From: Pigoraptor vietnamica
Lineage: Eukaryota; Opisthokonta; Filasterea
NCBI GenBank assembly: GCA_943704525.1
Contig: CALSCQ010000795.1
Coordinates: forward strand, 1 to 22,048
Direction of reading: 5' to 3'
Length of the DNA: 22,048 nt
In this document: one piece after another, positions 1 to 9,693 of the stretch
How the letters are laid out: every line of letters begins with the position of its first letter
Position numbering within the stretch: position 1 is the stretch's first letter
Made by a program: the position numbers and the translations under genes
The notes under the pieces: model-generated
Told to the model about the DNA's origin: nothing
Databases searched by the model: none
Seen by the model: only the letters and a program-made list of their open reading frames with translations

Positions 1-71
1 GGGGGGGGGGTCACAACGGGGCCCACCGTGTTATAAGAAAGTACAGTCTCCAGCATTCAGCATTCGCATTA
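1..71. other. Window start: poly-G run and 3' flank of makorin
   Basis: Ten G bases open the window, followed by sequence just downstream of the makorin stop. Nothing else is recognisable. The G run may mark an assembly gap edge. Confidence 0.3.
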
Positions 72-1645
72 TTAGAAGCGATCCCACAACGTTCGCCGCT
101 CGTGCGGTGCGCCGGCGCGCGCACAACAGGCAAGCAGACAGAGGGGGAACGTGTCGTGTGGGTCGATTGTGCGCGACATATCGTTCCAAACGAACCTGAA
201 TTGCTGGCGGCGAGGCTTCAACCTGGCCATCACGTGAGCGGGCGGGTGCTTGTAGAAGCACTTGTCGCCAAACGGGCACTGGTAACCGGAAGACGTATAC
301 TGCAACACAAAGAGAGGGCATAGGGGAGGAGGAAAAGTGCCGGGGGCACTTGTGAGGTAATGGTTTGCACGATTGACGAAATCACGGGATGGCCATGGAG
401 GAAGAAAACGAGCTACCGGCTGCGGGGGAACGCAAATGGACCAATTCCGCACAAACTGGCAGTGTCGCTGCTTCAACTCACCCGACACGCGCGGTGCTTC
501 TTGGATTCCACATAAGAACTGATAATTGCTGCCTGCGCGAATCAGAATTGAGCGGCGTGATTTTCAGACAAAGAGAGGGGACGGACGGGATGATGAACAA
601 CAACACCGGGCGCGCTGTGCAAACAGTGCACAAACACTACCCGCGACCGCAGATGCCACAAAAAGGATACCTTCGTGGCGCCCGTTGCGTGCATGTCACT
701 CGGCACGACGAACGTGCTTGGCGTGCGACACACGGGACAATTGCGCACGGCGTCGCTGTCGATCGCCTTGTTCTTGCGCCATGTGCGGATGCAGTCAAAA
801 CAAAACACGTGGCAGCAATCGGCTGCGGCGTTTGCGACACAGCGAGTAAGCACCACAGTGGGTGGGCATCCTCCAAAAAGCGAACATCCACTCCACACGC
901 CACCCAGCGAGCGTGAGGGGTGTGTGTAAACGACAATGCGCAAGAAACACTCTCGATACGGCAACGTTTAAGAAGACGCAAAACATTCAAGCGAGCAAAA
1001 CTCACACAGCAGACCGAATCGCCGCCCCGCAGCCCTGACGTCCTCGTAACATATCGAGCACTGCGTCTCGTCCTCGCCGTCCCCTGCCGCCGCAGTGAAG
1101 CCGCCAGCACTCTCGGCTTCGCGCGATTCCCCCGCCACATCACCACTTTCCAGCGAGGGCTTCGCACTCGCACCCGAGTTGATGCTTGGCGCGCTGGGCA
1201 TTGCCGGTCCCACATGCGCAAAGTTGCACGCGGCTCCGTTGCGGCAGCGGCCCCGCCGGTAAAAGTGGCACACGCGCGCGGGTGCAGACGACGCGGACGC
1301 ACAGGACGACGCCGTCGTCGACGCCGCTTCTGCTGACGACGCAGCAGGCGGCAAAGATAGCGAGGCAATGTGCGCAAATCGACATTGGTCTCCAAAGTGG
1401 CACGTCCCGCGGAGGTAGTACGGACAGGGGGCGACAACCGCGCGCGGGCGGGACACTGGAGGCGGCACTGCCACTGTGCGCGTGCTTTGGTCGCGGGCGC
1501 CAATCGGCCCCTCGAATCCAGAGGGCATCATCGACGCGTACGTCTCAAAGCCAGCGTCGGCAAACTCGCACGCAAAGTAGTCGTCCACGTAATCGACCTC
1601 TTGCCACGCCGGTTCGAACGGGTGCCAAAAGGCGGGAGGGTCCAT
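72..1645 (-). CDS. MKRN: Makorin-type E3 ubiquitin ligase (CCCH-CCCH-RING-CCCH)
   Basis: Four exons on the minus strand: 1645-1006, 822-671, 532-482 and 299-72, joining in phase to 356 residues. Seen: two CCCH zinc fingers with C-x7-C-x5-C-x3-H spacing (C74/C82/C88/H92 and C126/C134/C140/H144), a C3HC4 RING (C196, C199, C216, H218, C221, C224, C242, C245), and a third CCCH finger (C280-x8-C289-x5-C295-x3-H299) containing CPFGDKCFYKH. This order, and the FGLLSDCCH and CIRTWR stretches, are diagnostic of makorins, RNA-binding RING ubiquitin ligases. The start was chosen because it has A at -3 and G at +4; an upstream in-frame methionine at 1813 would add 56 unconserved residues. Length is close to plant makorins and shorter than animal MKRN1. 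The residues after H299 are not makorin-like, so another 3' intron and exon beyond the window are possible. The second intron looks U12-type. Confidence 0.9.
533..670 (-). other. Candidate U12-type GT-AG intron in makorin gene
   Basis: The donor reads GTATCCTTTTT, an exact match to the U12 5' splice consensus RTATCCTTT and unlike the GTG-rich donors elsewhere in the window. The acceptor is CGCAG, with a possible branch-site core CTGAT about 9 nt upstream. The intron is 138 nt, phase 0, and joins the RING exon to the 51-nt exon that precedes the third zinc finger. The branch site is weaker than the donor. Confidence 0.65.
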
Positions 1646-2535
1646 TCTAGGGGCGCTTGGAGGGAACGCGCGCGACACGGGAGGCGGAGGATAGAGGGGA
1701 TGATGGTAAAGAAGGAGGGATGAAACAATAGAGAAGGGCGCCAAAAAGGACGGCGAAATGCAACAGCGAAACAATAACTTCCCGAGTGCGCGCCAAAACA
1801 ATAACCCACGCAAAACTCAGAAACTCGCAAACGCTATCATAAAAAGGGAAGGTGAGAGTGGTTAATGAGAGTGGGAGAAAGGGGGACGTGAAAGAGTGGG
1901 GGGGGACTGCGAGGCAAAGTGTGCTGTGCCGTTTTGCGCGCCGTTTGTGTGTGTGCGAGTGCGAGTGTTGTTGTCGTCAGCAGACGAATGATGACGCCCA
2001 AAAGCAGCGGCGCGCGCTGATTGGTCAAATTGAATCCCACATGTCATTCTCACCCCGGATTCAATAGTCAACGTGCATCCGTAACTAGGGATACTCTCGT
2101 CCTTCACCGCATGAAGAATGCCCCCCATGATTGTAAATGCCTCACTATGGAAATTGCATAGAGAGATGACGTCTGTTGATAGGGTTATTGCTTCAGTGAT
2201 ATGCAATAGAGGGTTGACGACGTCATGCAAAACGGCAGCGTTCGCCGCCGACACGCGCTTTCTCCCGCCAGTTTTGCTGCGAACGCCCGCCTTTGCATTC
2301 TGGGCGCGAGAAAGTTAAGCGTGTTCATGGAAAAACACGGCACGCGCGTAAAACGCAGAGCTTTCTTCTCCGGTTCTTCCACGTCATTGCGCCGTTTTAT
2401 TTTTTTTCGGAGCGTTGTAATCTTTTCAAATTCAAATTTTAGTGTGGACAGCGCGAAATCTGCCATCAACTCGTACGCACAAGTTGGTCCACCCGCCCAT
2501 ATCCGTCCTTCTCTCTCCGTGGACGGCCCGTCGCA
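1646..2535. promoter_or_regulatory. Divergent intergenic region upstream of makorin, with CRE-like and E2F-like motifs
   Basis: There is no convincing coding frame here. The region separates the makorin start from the doubtful plus-strand frame at 2536. Visible motifs are TGACGTCT (2167-2174) and GACGTCA (2219-2225), which resemble CRE sites, and GCGCGAAA (2451-2458), which matches the E2F/DP consensus. No clear TATA box stands at a sensible distance from either start. Motif function is inferred from consensus only; short motifs arise by chance. Confidence 0.3.
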
Positions 2536-3025
2536 ATGTCCCAACCGCAGCCGACGGGGCCGCCGCCGCCGTCGCAGCAAGCCCCGCGAACACCCCCGCC
2601 ACACGGAAACGGCGATTCCGTGCGTCGGGACCACATGGGGATGCCCTACGGCGAGCAACCGGGCGCGCCGCTGAAGCAAGTGCGACCCAGCGTGCCCGTG
2701 TCACCAAAGGGGGCGAGGCGTCGCTTGAACTTTGACGCGGAGACGTGAGCCTTTGTGACGAGCTGATTCACGCAGTGTGTAACAGGCCGGGTCGCCCATG
2801 TCTTCAGGGACATTCCACGGCATCGCGTGGACCTCGGTAAGTGCGCGGCCCTGTCACGTTGTGCAGCTCATTGACTCGTGCGACTGGAGCTTTTTCCGAT
2901 CGTGCCACTCACTTGTTTTTTTCTCCCTCTTTCTCTCTCTCTCTCTCAAAGCTAGGGCGGCAAGAGTCGACGTGACTTCAACAGCTACCAAGCTCAGGTC
3001 ACCAAAGCTTTGGCGAATACGCTAA
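2536..3025 (+). CDS. Doubtful small multi-exon gene, proline-rich N-terminus
   Basis: A possible three-exon model is 2536-2744, 2786-2836 and 2956-3025, giving 109 residues with consistent phase. The donors are GTGAGC and GTAAGT. The last intron has a long CT-rich tract before an AG. The first exon reads as a proline/glutamine-rich leader with an SPK site at residues 56-58 followed by RRRLNF (61-66), which resembles a cyclin-docking RxL motif next to a CDK site. An E2F-like site lies 78-85 bp upstream. No family is recognised. Another frame through the last part (GGKSRRDFNSYQ, open to 3213) looks equally protein-like but does not join to exon 1 in phase. The whole entry could be non-coding. 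Confidence 0.3.
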
Positions 3026-3160
3026 AAGTCACTCGCTACGCATCGTCACATGTTGTAAAACTTACGACTCGGTCGCACGGACGAAATTGGCCTCACACAT
3101 TCAACTTGGATAAAGAGCTGTATCGGACGTGGTCGCTACCCTGTGTGCGCAATTTGCATC

Positions 3161-4716
3161 TCACTTTCGCCGCGAGAACACAACGCGGAGGCCGTTTCGC
3201 GGGTACACGGTAATGGACATGGAGCTCTCGACGGGCTCGTGGCCCGGTGCGAGGGCGACGGTGTACCGGCGCGCAATCTGCGAGAGGATGACCTTCATCT
3301 CGATCATGGCGAATTTCTGCGAATGGGAGTGGGGTTTGGGGAGAGAGTGGAGAAGATAATTTGTCAGAGACATTCTCTCAGCTGCGCAGGCATCAAAGGA
3401 GGAAGAGAGGAGGGGGGGAGGAGGGTTTGAGGGGTTACACACAAATGGTACAGCAGTGTGGCGAGAGATGCCATACGAGGTACAGTGCGGTGTGCGTGAT
3501 AGCAAGCCCCCCAACTCACCTGCCCAATGCACGACTTGGGACCGTGGCCGAAGGGGAGGTACGAGCCTGGCTTCGGCGGCGGAAGCGCCTCATCCCATCG
3601 ATCGGGATCGAATGCGTCTGGCTCGGACCAAAGCGCGGGGTCCCAGTGCGGGTGCGACAGGTGCGCGAACACGCCCGTCTGCGCGCGCGTGTGTGCGTGG
3701 CATGTAGCGTGTGAGCGGCAATGGCGAGAAAGCGTCGGAGCGGTTGCAGAGGGCAAAAAAAAAAAAACACACTGTGCCATTCAGCGCGACGCGAGGAGAT
3801 GCCCAAATCCCTGCTCGCAAATCGCCACGCCCCACTCACCCCCTTTGCAATCGGAACGCCGTCAATCACCGTGTCGCGGAGCACTGTGCGCGACGTGAAT
3901 GCGACGACGGGGTGCATGCGCAGAGTCTCCTTCACGAACATCTCGGCGTACTTGAGCTCGGACACCTTTGCAAAGTCGAGGCCGGCGGGCGCGGGTGGAG
4001 TGGGAGCCGACGCCCCGAGCACGTCCACGGCCTCTGCGGCAAGCTTGTCGGCAAGGTGCGGGAACTGGGCCATGCAGTATACGGCCCAGCTCAGCTGCGC
4101 GCAGGGCGGGAAGGGTGTGGTCAATATATATGCGGGTCGGTGGCAAAGACAACGGGGGAGTGAGAATTGGTCCGTTGGGGAGTGCTTCTTGCGTGTGCGT
4201 GTAACCGGCAACAACATATATAGAGGGCACTTCACGAACCGAATTCGATGTCGTCTCGTGGCCCGCGAGGTGCGACAGGGTTAAATGGAAACAACGTTCA
4301 AGGATCCGCCGAGAGCGCGCCCATGTTGCGCACACCAAAGCATGCACACAGACGATCCAATTCAGGACGCAATGACACAAGACGTGTGGCGGATATGAAG
4401 AACATGACGAGCTCCTCGAGGACTTCGGCGAGAGACAGCTCGTCCGCAGAGCCGTCGCGAGAGGCGAGGAGGAGGTCCATGAGGTCGCTCTCCTTTCCCA
4501 CTTCGTTCGTATTTCCCCCCTCCTCGCGCTGCGCCAAGCGTTGCGCGAGGACGCCGCGCAAGTGTTCCTTGATGAGGGCGATCCCAGCCGCAAACTCGGC
4601 ATTGTCGGCGAGCATCTGCGAGAGATTTGAACTCGGCCCTTTAGAGATTGTCGGCCCGCGGGCGCGAAGATATTCCACTCAATGACAGCGTGTATGCGCG
4701 CTTGCGTGTGTGTGTG

Positions 4717-4761
<45 letters not shown>

Positions 4762-4824
4762 GTGTGTGTTTGTGTGTGTGTGTGTGCGTGTGCGTGTGCG
4801 TGTGCGTGTGCGTGTGTGTGTGTG

Positions 4825-4856
<32 letters not shown>

Positions 4857-6028
4857 CGTGTGCGTGTGCGTGTGTGTGTTGTGTGTGCGCGTGTGTGTGG
4901 GGACAGTGTTGCACACTACGATGTCTTTGCGGGATGGTGGGAGAAGGGTCAGTCCCCACGATGCACACGTGCTGCACCACTGCGCACACACCCAGCGCCA
5001 CAGGAACGGCGGAAAGGACATTCGCATTTGAACGCCAATCATGACGGTGCGCACGGCCTGCTTCAGCGCCACCGCCTTCGCCGAAGTCCCCGAGAACTCG
5101 GTCGCAAAGGCCGCCTTTCCGATAATGTCCGCGGCGATGCTCGAAAACTCTTGCGTGACCTCAACGGGGGTCGCTGTCGTGTGGCGGAGTGTGTGCAGTC
5201 AAGGGTGGCGTGTGAGTGCAAGTGGGTCAAGAGTGGGATAGCACAAAGAAGAAGTGCGCGCCGTGCGCCGTGTGTCGTGTGCGTGGACGCCCGTTTTTCT
5301 TTGGAATGATAGGGAAACCCGGGGAATTGTCAAGGGGTTACGCATAGTGTGACGAAGGCCTGCAGGCACGCACGTGTGTGTGCCGGCGTATGCACGCGCG
5401 TCACAGTACAGGCGGAATGGCGCAACACCCACCCTTCTCGCACGCGGCGTCCCATTCCGCCAACGTGCGCGTGATGCGCCTGTCGGCAAGCGTGCACACC
5501 GACCTCAGCTGCGTGGGATAAAACGCCGGCTGCGCAAAGCGGCGGTGTCGCTTCCACTCGTCGCCGTACAGGACGAGCAGGCCCTGCGACACGACGCCAA
5601 AGGGATCCGCGAAGAAAGCATACGCCCCAAAATCATCGTGCGATCCCTCGAGGATACGTCGAATGGCGGACGGCGACGAGAACACGGCGACGGACCCAAA
5701 GGGTGTTGAGAAGGCGTACGAAGGGCCGTGCTCGTTCTGCCACTTGCGGAGGAGGAGGTGCAGCGTGAGGCTCTTTCCGGCCTCTTGCAGATCGGGAAGG
5801 GAACCGACGAGAAAGCGCCCCTTGGGACCGGGAAGGGGCGGTCGCGGCGGGGGTCGCACGCGCCGAAGTAACTGCGATTTTCGAGAAAGCGGTGCCGAGT
5901 GAGTGAAAACTTGAGCATGTGCACGTGTGACAGTCCACTGTGTCCGGCCTGCGAGGGCACGGTCGTTCACCCACCGTGAAGAGCACGGCAGCAAGACCGA
6001 GCACAAGCACGAAGGTAAGCGACGCCAT
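3161..6028 (-). CDS. Cytochrome P450 mono-oxygenase, membrane-anchored (microsomal type)
   Basis: Eight exons: 6028-5975, 5871-5433, 5173-4992, 4615-4397, 4269-4240, 4094-3840, 3678-3520 and 3316-3161. They total 497 residues, the usual P450 length. A heme-thiolate enzyme that uses NADPH-P450 reductase to insert oxygen into lipophilic substrates; the substrate cannot be deduced. Seen in order: a hydrophobic N-terminal anchor (residues 1-18) followed by a proline-rich hinge ([12 protein letters not shown]), typical of ER P450s; C-helix WKRHR (W124-R128); I-helix oxygen-binding LAGHETTS (299-306); K-helix ETLR (E364-R367); FDPDRW in the PERF position; and heme loop [10 protein letters not shown] (436-445) with ligand C443. 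The start has a GCC ATG G context. All junctions keep phase. The exon 4/5 junction needs an AT-AC intron. Intron 3 holds a long CA tract on the sense strand. The family number (CYP clan) was not assigned. Confidence 0.95.
4240..4269 (-). other. 30-nt micro-exon encoding the P450 oxygen-binding motif
   Basis: This exon of exactly ten codons encodes [10 protein letters not shown]. It lies between the AT-AC intron and a GT-AG intron (donor GTTCGT, acceptor GCGCAG at 4095-4096). Both borders are phase 0, so skipping it would leave the frame open but remove the I-helix residues needed for catalysis. Confidence 0.8.
4270..4396 (-). other. U12-type AT-AC intron in the P450 gene
   Basis: A 127-nt intron that begins ATATCC and ends GTCGCAC on the sense strand. 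Joining at these borders gives [12 protein letters not shown], the expected P450 I-helix, with no phase change. No AG dinucleotide occurs in the intron between the donor and the exon, so a GT-AG model would have to delete the oxygen-binding motif. A TTTAAC branch-like element ends about 10 nt before the acceptor, and a closer consensus match, TCCTTGAAC, lies further upstream. Donor positions +7 and +8 deviate from consensus (G, C instead of T, T). Confidence 0.8.
4704..4900. repeat. Interrupted TG/CA microsatellite in P450 intron 3
   Basis: About 200 bp of alternating TG with CG interruptions (blocks of TGCG) on the plus strand, lying wholly within intron 3 (4991-4616) of the minus-strand P450. 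Pure purine-pyrimidine alternation of this length can adopt Z-DNA. The many apparent Cys/Val or His/Thr frames across it are artefacts. Confidence 0.95.
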
Positions 6029-6462
6029 GGCTTCGAGATCGTATCCAGCGATCGCGGTTTGGCTTTAAAGTCTTCTTTTTGAGGTTGACTTGTTTTTCCG
6101 CACTGCTGTGCGCACACTGGGTGACATATCCAGACACAAGGCATATTCGGCTTAATTCTGGAGTTCCCTCATTTGAATTATGTATCAAAATAGCAATCAG
6201 AGGACCATGGACAAAACTGGATACCACACCCACACCCACGCAATGCAGCTGAAGTGTGGAACTCATGCAACTGCGTCCACTGTGCCCGGTCGGTCAGTGT
6301 GCGCCAGTGCGGGCCTGACTAATGCGGGCACTTCGAGTCATACATGACCCGACTTTGGCGCGTGGCTCACGTAATGCGATCTATATTACACTCCTAGCCG
6401 AGCTCGAAAGCCGGCACACAACATCAGCTCGTAAGGGCGCGCCCGGTGGTCCACTAAAGTCT
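6029..6462. other. Intergenic: 3' flank of unknown gene and P450 promoter side
   Basis: These 434 bp separate two minus-strand genes. The sequence is less GC-rich than its surroundings, and includes a TTTAAAG and T-rich stretch about 35-55 bp upstream of the P450 start that could serve as a core promoter. No coding frame, RNA gene or repeat was seen. Confidence 0.4.
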
Positions 6463-9422
6463 TCACGACGACAATCCGAGAGCACGCCGCATGGCGATAC
6501 GGTGGGCGGGATCCGAGACGTTGTAGCAGTCTCCGAGCGAATACTGCACGCGCCGTCCGTTCTTTTGCGTCGCCATCATCTTCGCATCCGTTACTGACTT
6601 CACCGACGCGCACCCCCGCGAGACGGCGACGAGAAACGTGTCGTCCTGCATGTTGTCCACGAACGCCGTAAAGCGCGCCGAACCCTTTTTGGCCGTTGTA
6701 CCCGGGGTCGCCTGCACCGTCCGTCCATTCCCGTCCAGGTAGTGGCGCTTGGGCACCTGACATGCGTGCGAAACAGTGCGGCGGCGCGTGAGAATTGAAC
6801 AGGCGGCAAGAGCACACAACTTGCGGGACACGCAAAAGTTGAAGCACGCAACCCGTCTAGCACCGCACCTTCACTTTCTGGACGCGCCCGCGGAACTCGA
6901 TTATGATGCCGTCGCGCGTGAGCGACACGACTTCGCCAGCCGTGCTGAGTAGGCGCAGCATCGCAAACACCTCCATCTCGTGCTCGTCCACAACGTTGTC
7001 GTCCGTCGCGGCGTCGTTCGGCACGTCGCCGCGGCCCTCCGTCAGCACGTCGCCGTTGTACTCCGTCGGCACGTCGCCACGGAGCAACTGCGAGACGAGG
7101 AGGTGCCGCACCCTGTTGCCGCTCGACTCCCTCGCGTTCGCAACGTAGTAGTCGGGGACCGTCGTGTAGTCGTTCGCTCGCACCCAATAGCCCTCTTTCG
7201 CCGCAGGCGCGCGATGCGCTGGCGTGCAGCGAAACGCGAGCGTGCGACCGACGCTGCCGGCGAGTGCGCGGTGAGCAACGACGGCAAAGTCGTCCGCCTT
7301 CCCGAGCCTGCAGTCGACGCGCACCACCACGTGCGCGGGAAAGAGTGAACGAAGGGGGGCGTCGTAGTCATCGCGACGAGCGCACGGCGCCTGCGTCCTC
7401 CCTGAAGACGTCGGCGACGCCGTCTTTTCCTGCGGCGCAAAGCAACAAGTTACAGATGTGCGGCCATCGCCTCGACTGTAGCAAGCAAAACATTCGGCAC
7501 ATTTAAAAAGAGAAGAGATGGGAGTGTGTCAAGAGTGGGAGTGAAGCAAGTTCGAACCCACGCAGCACACATATGAGACGGAGAAATTCTGCGCGCACCT
7601 GCGAGGCGATGACGCCGGTACTGCCGTCGCGTAGCACCACGAGAAACTTCGAATCCACAAAGTGGCCCGGGAATGTGCGCACGCAGAACAGTCCGACAGA
7701 CGCGGCCACGGTGTCGAGGAAAGCCGCCGACGACTGCTGTCCCGTCCCGCGCGCGAGGTCGATGGACAGGCGCGGTGCCTGCGGTAAATGGGCTGTCAGA
7801 AGGGCGACAATGGAAACTGGAGGCGGAGAAAGAACAAGGGGCTTGCCTTACTCGCCGTGAGATCGTAGAGGAGCACCCAAACGATGTGGCACATGTGCTC
7901 GAGACTCGCCGGATGAAAGAACGGCAATGTCGTACAGACGCGAAAGCCCAAGCTTGGGGTCAGTGTCAGGTAAAACGGGACGCCGCGCGCTTCGTTGGGC
8001 TCGAAGACCGCGCGGGTGAAATCCTCTGCAAGCGGATATCGGGCACGAGCGACAAGGGGACGATTGAGCGAGAACGAAAAAAGAACCAATGTCTGAAAGC
8101 CGTTCAATAGCAGCCATAGGGGCCATCGACTCTATATTCGCCGAGTCTGTGTGCGTGTGAGAGTGTGAGCGAGAGAGAAAGGGAAGCGCGAGGTGGCGGC
8201 TCTATCACCAGTAGCATATCAATCGCACGTAAGGAGGACCAGGGAACAACAGTTCCGCAGCAGTTAAGGTGTGCAGACATCAACCCACTCGAAAGTATGG
8301 CGAGGCAGTCGACGTCGCCGTGGCCGCGATAGAGGATAAACGAGTGGTCGACGTTTGCTTTAGCCTGAACAGTTAGCGCCGATAATCATTAGTAGCCGCG
8401 GCGAAGCCCACAATACGTTTCGCTACGAGTATGCAAATACTGTCGCAGACCACCGTTATTGCGCACAGCCAGATGTGAATCCCTATACAGTCACATCCAT
8501 TCACCATAGGGTGTGTTAGGTTATGAAATCTACTCACACAATGGCACACACTCTCTCGGCCTCACACTCTCTCGGCCTCTCGTTACAAACCCTCTAGACT
8601 TACATTTAATCCCTTTGAAGCCTACGCTTAATATCGACTCGCGGTTCATTCTCTCTGTCTCTCACCCACTCACTCTCTCATTCGCGCATCGTTCACTTTT
8701 CCAAGCACCCACCAGCAGCTTGTTAATGGTATTGGCCTTCGCCAGAAGCGCATGGTTGTTCGAGGCTTCGAGGCAATTGACTGCGCCCGCGAGAATCAGT
8801 AATGCGAACTGGCAGAAAACCAAGAAACGTAGACGCACACACAGTCTCTCGTACTCGCTCATTCACGCTTGTGACACAAAACACCCTCACACGCTCACAC
8901 AACGCACCCTCACGCGTTTCACACTACAACTCGCTTGCACTCACGCTCATCCGCGGTGCTCTCACACGCTCACATAACGCACCCTCGCGCGTTTCACAAT
9001 TCAACTCGCTTGCACTCACGCTCATCCGCCGAAGTGCCCTCACACGCTCACACTACGCACCCTCGCGCGTTTCACAATTCAACTCGCTTGCACTCACGCT
9101 CATCCGCCGAAGTGGGCCGGCAGGACATGACGGCCTGGTAGACGCTCAGGAGCTTCAAGGGGCAGTCGATTCCGTTCACGGCGTTGACAAACTCGCCCAC
9201 GTCATTCGCCGCGAGCAAGACGCCGCCCGCGAGGTACAGCGCATCCAGCGTGGTGAGCGTCTGCACGGCGCAAAAGGTCCTGTCTCCGTTCCCCGCTCGC
9301 CCGTTCTTCGAGAGCCCGAGTGCGGCCAAGACAGGGTGCGTTCGACCATTCCACCTCGCGTACCCACCAATGCGATCCTCCAGACGGTCCGCGTGGGCAC
9401 TCAGGGCGGCGACATCTTGCAT
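6463..9422 (-). CDS. Multi-exon protein of unrecognised family
   Basis: Proposed exons: 9422-9132, 8808-8713, 8364-8289, 8025-7852, 7792-7599, 7429-6869 and 6756-6463, giving 561 residues. From exon 2 onward every junction keeps phase with GT-AG borders, and the product reads as real protein: NKLL joins AKANVDHSFILYRGHGD, then DFTRAVFEPNEARGVPFYL, then a stretch ending DGSTGVIASQ, then a C-terminal part with EGYWVRANDYTTVPDYYV and FTAFVDNMQDDTFLVAVSRG. No catalytic motif, signal peptide or clear transmembrane helix was recognised. The N-terminal 130 residues are Ala/Leu-rich and probably helical. The 5' end is uncertain: the coding frame stays open upstream of the chosen ATG, and an ATG with better context at 9487 is out of frame. 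The exon 1 donor is also ambiguous (GTCATG at 9131, GTTGAA, or the phase-breaking GTGAGT at 9097). Confidence 0.65.
8541..8585. repeat. Short direct duplication of CACACTCTCTCGGCCTC
   Basis: A 17-nt unit occurs twice back to back within a CT-rich stretch, inside the second intron of the unrecognised gene. It is probably replication slippage, with no apparent function. Confidence 0.7.
8882..9116. repeat. 75-78 bp tandem repeat (minisatellite), about three copies
   Basis: The block beginning CACTCACGCTCATCCG recurs at 8938, 9013 and 9091, giving periods of 75 and 78 bp. The intervening sequence is near-identical (AACTCGCTTG, GCGTTTCACA and ACGCACCCTC recur in each copy). The array lies in the first intron of the unrecognised minus-strand gene, and its last copy overlaps the end of the proposed first exon. 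Confidence 0.9.
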
Positions 9423-9596
9423 GCAGTTGTGCGCGTGACAAAAGGCGCCGAGAGAACGGCTTGGAGGGGGCAAACAGTCGACGCCATGGTCACGATGCGC
9501 ACACAGACGGCAAGACTGCGACGATCAGAGCGTGGCAAAGTCCGTATATTCGCACATCCACCCAAAAATGCCCCTATTTATACGCTCGGATCCCCC

Positions 9597-9693
9597 TCAC
9601 ACACACGCACACACACACACACACACGCACACACACACACGCAGCACACACACACACGCACGCACGCACACTCACACACACACACACACACAC
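9597..9693. repeat. CA/TG microsatellite
   Basis: Alternating CA with occasional CG and AG interruptions over about 95 bp. It is intergenic, 5' of the unrecognised minus-strand gene. Confidence 0.9.

Noticed and set aside
637-1503. Large arginine-rich minus-strand frame overlapping the makorin exons
   Set aside because: It is a shadow frame of GC-rich coding sequence; the zinc-finger frames on the same strand are clearly the real ones.
1608-1630. GGTTCGAACGG resembling a tRNA T-loop
   Set aside because: It is coding sequence for the makorin N-terminus and has no cloverleaf context.
4381-4420. GT-AG alternative for P450 exon 4 end using GTCATG
   Set aside because: It would delete VMFF, and with no AG available before the motif it would also delete LAGHE, removing catalytic residues.
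4641-5309. Open frames rich in Cys-Val or His-Thr across the TG repeat
   Set aside because: Alternating TG sequence is open in several frames by composition; the region is intron 3 of the P450.
7544-7566. AGTTCGAACCC resembling a tRNA T-arm / B box
   Set aside because: The flanking bases do not form a T-stem and no acceptor, D or anticodon arm is found upstream; it lies within an intron of the unrecognised gene.
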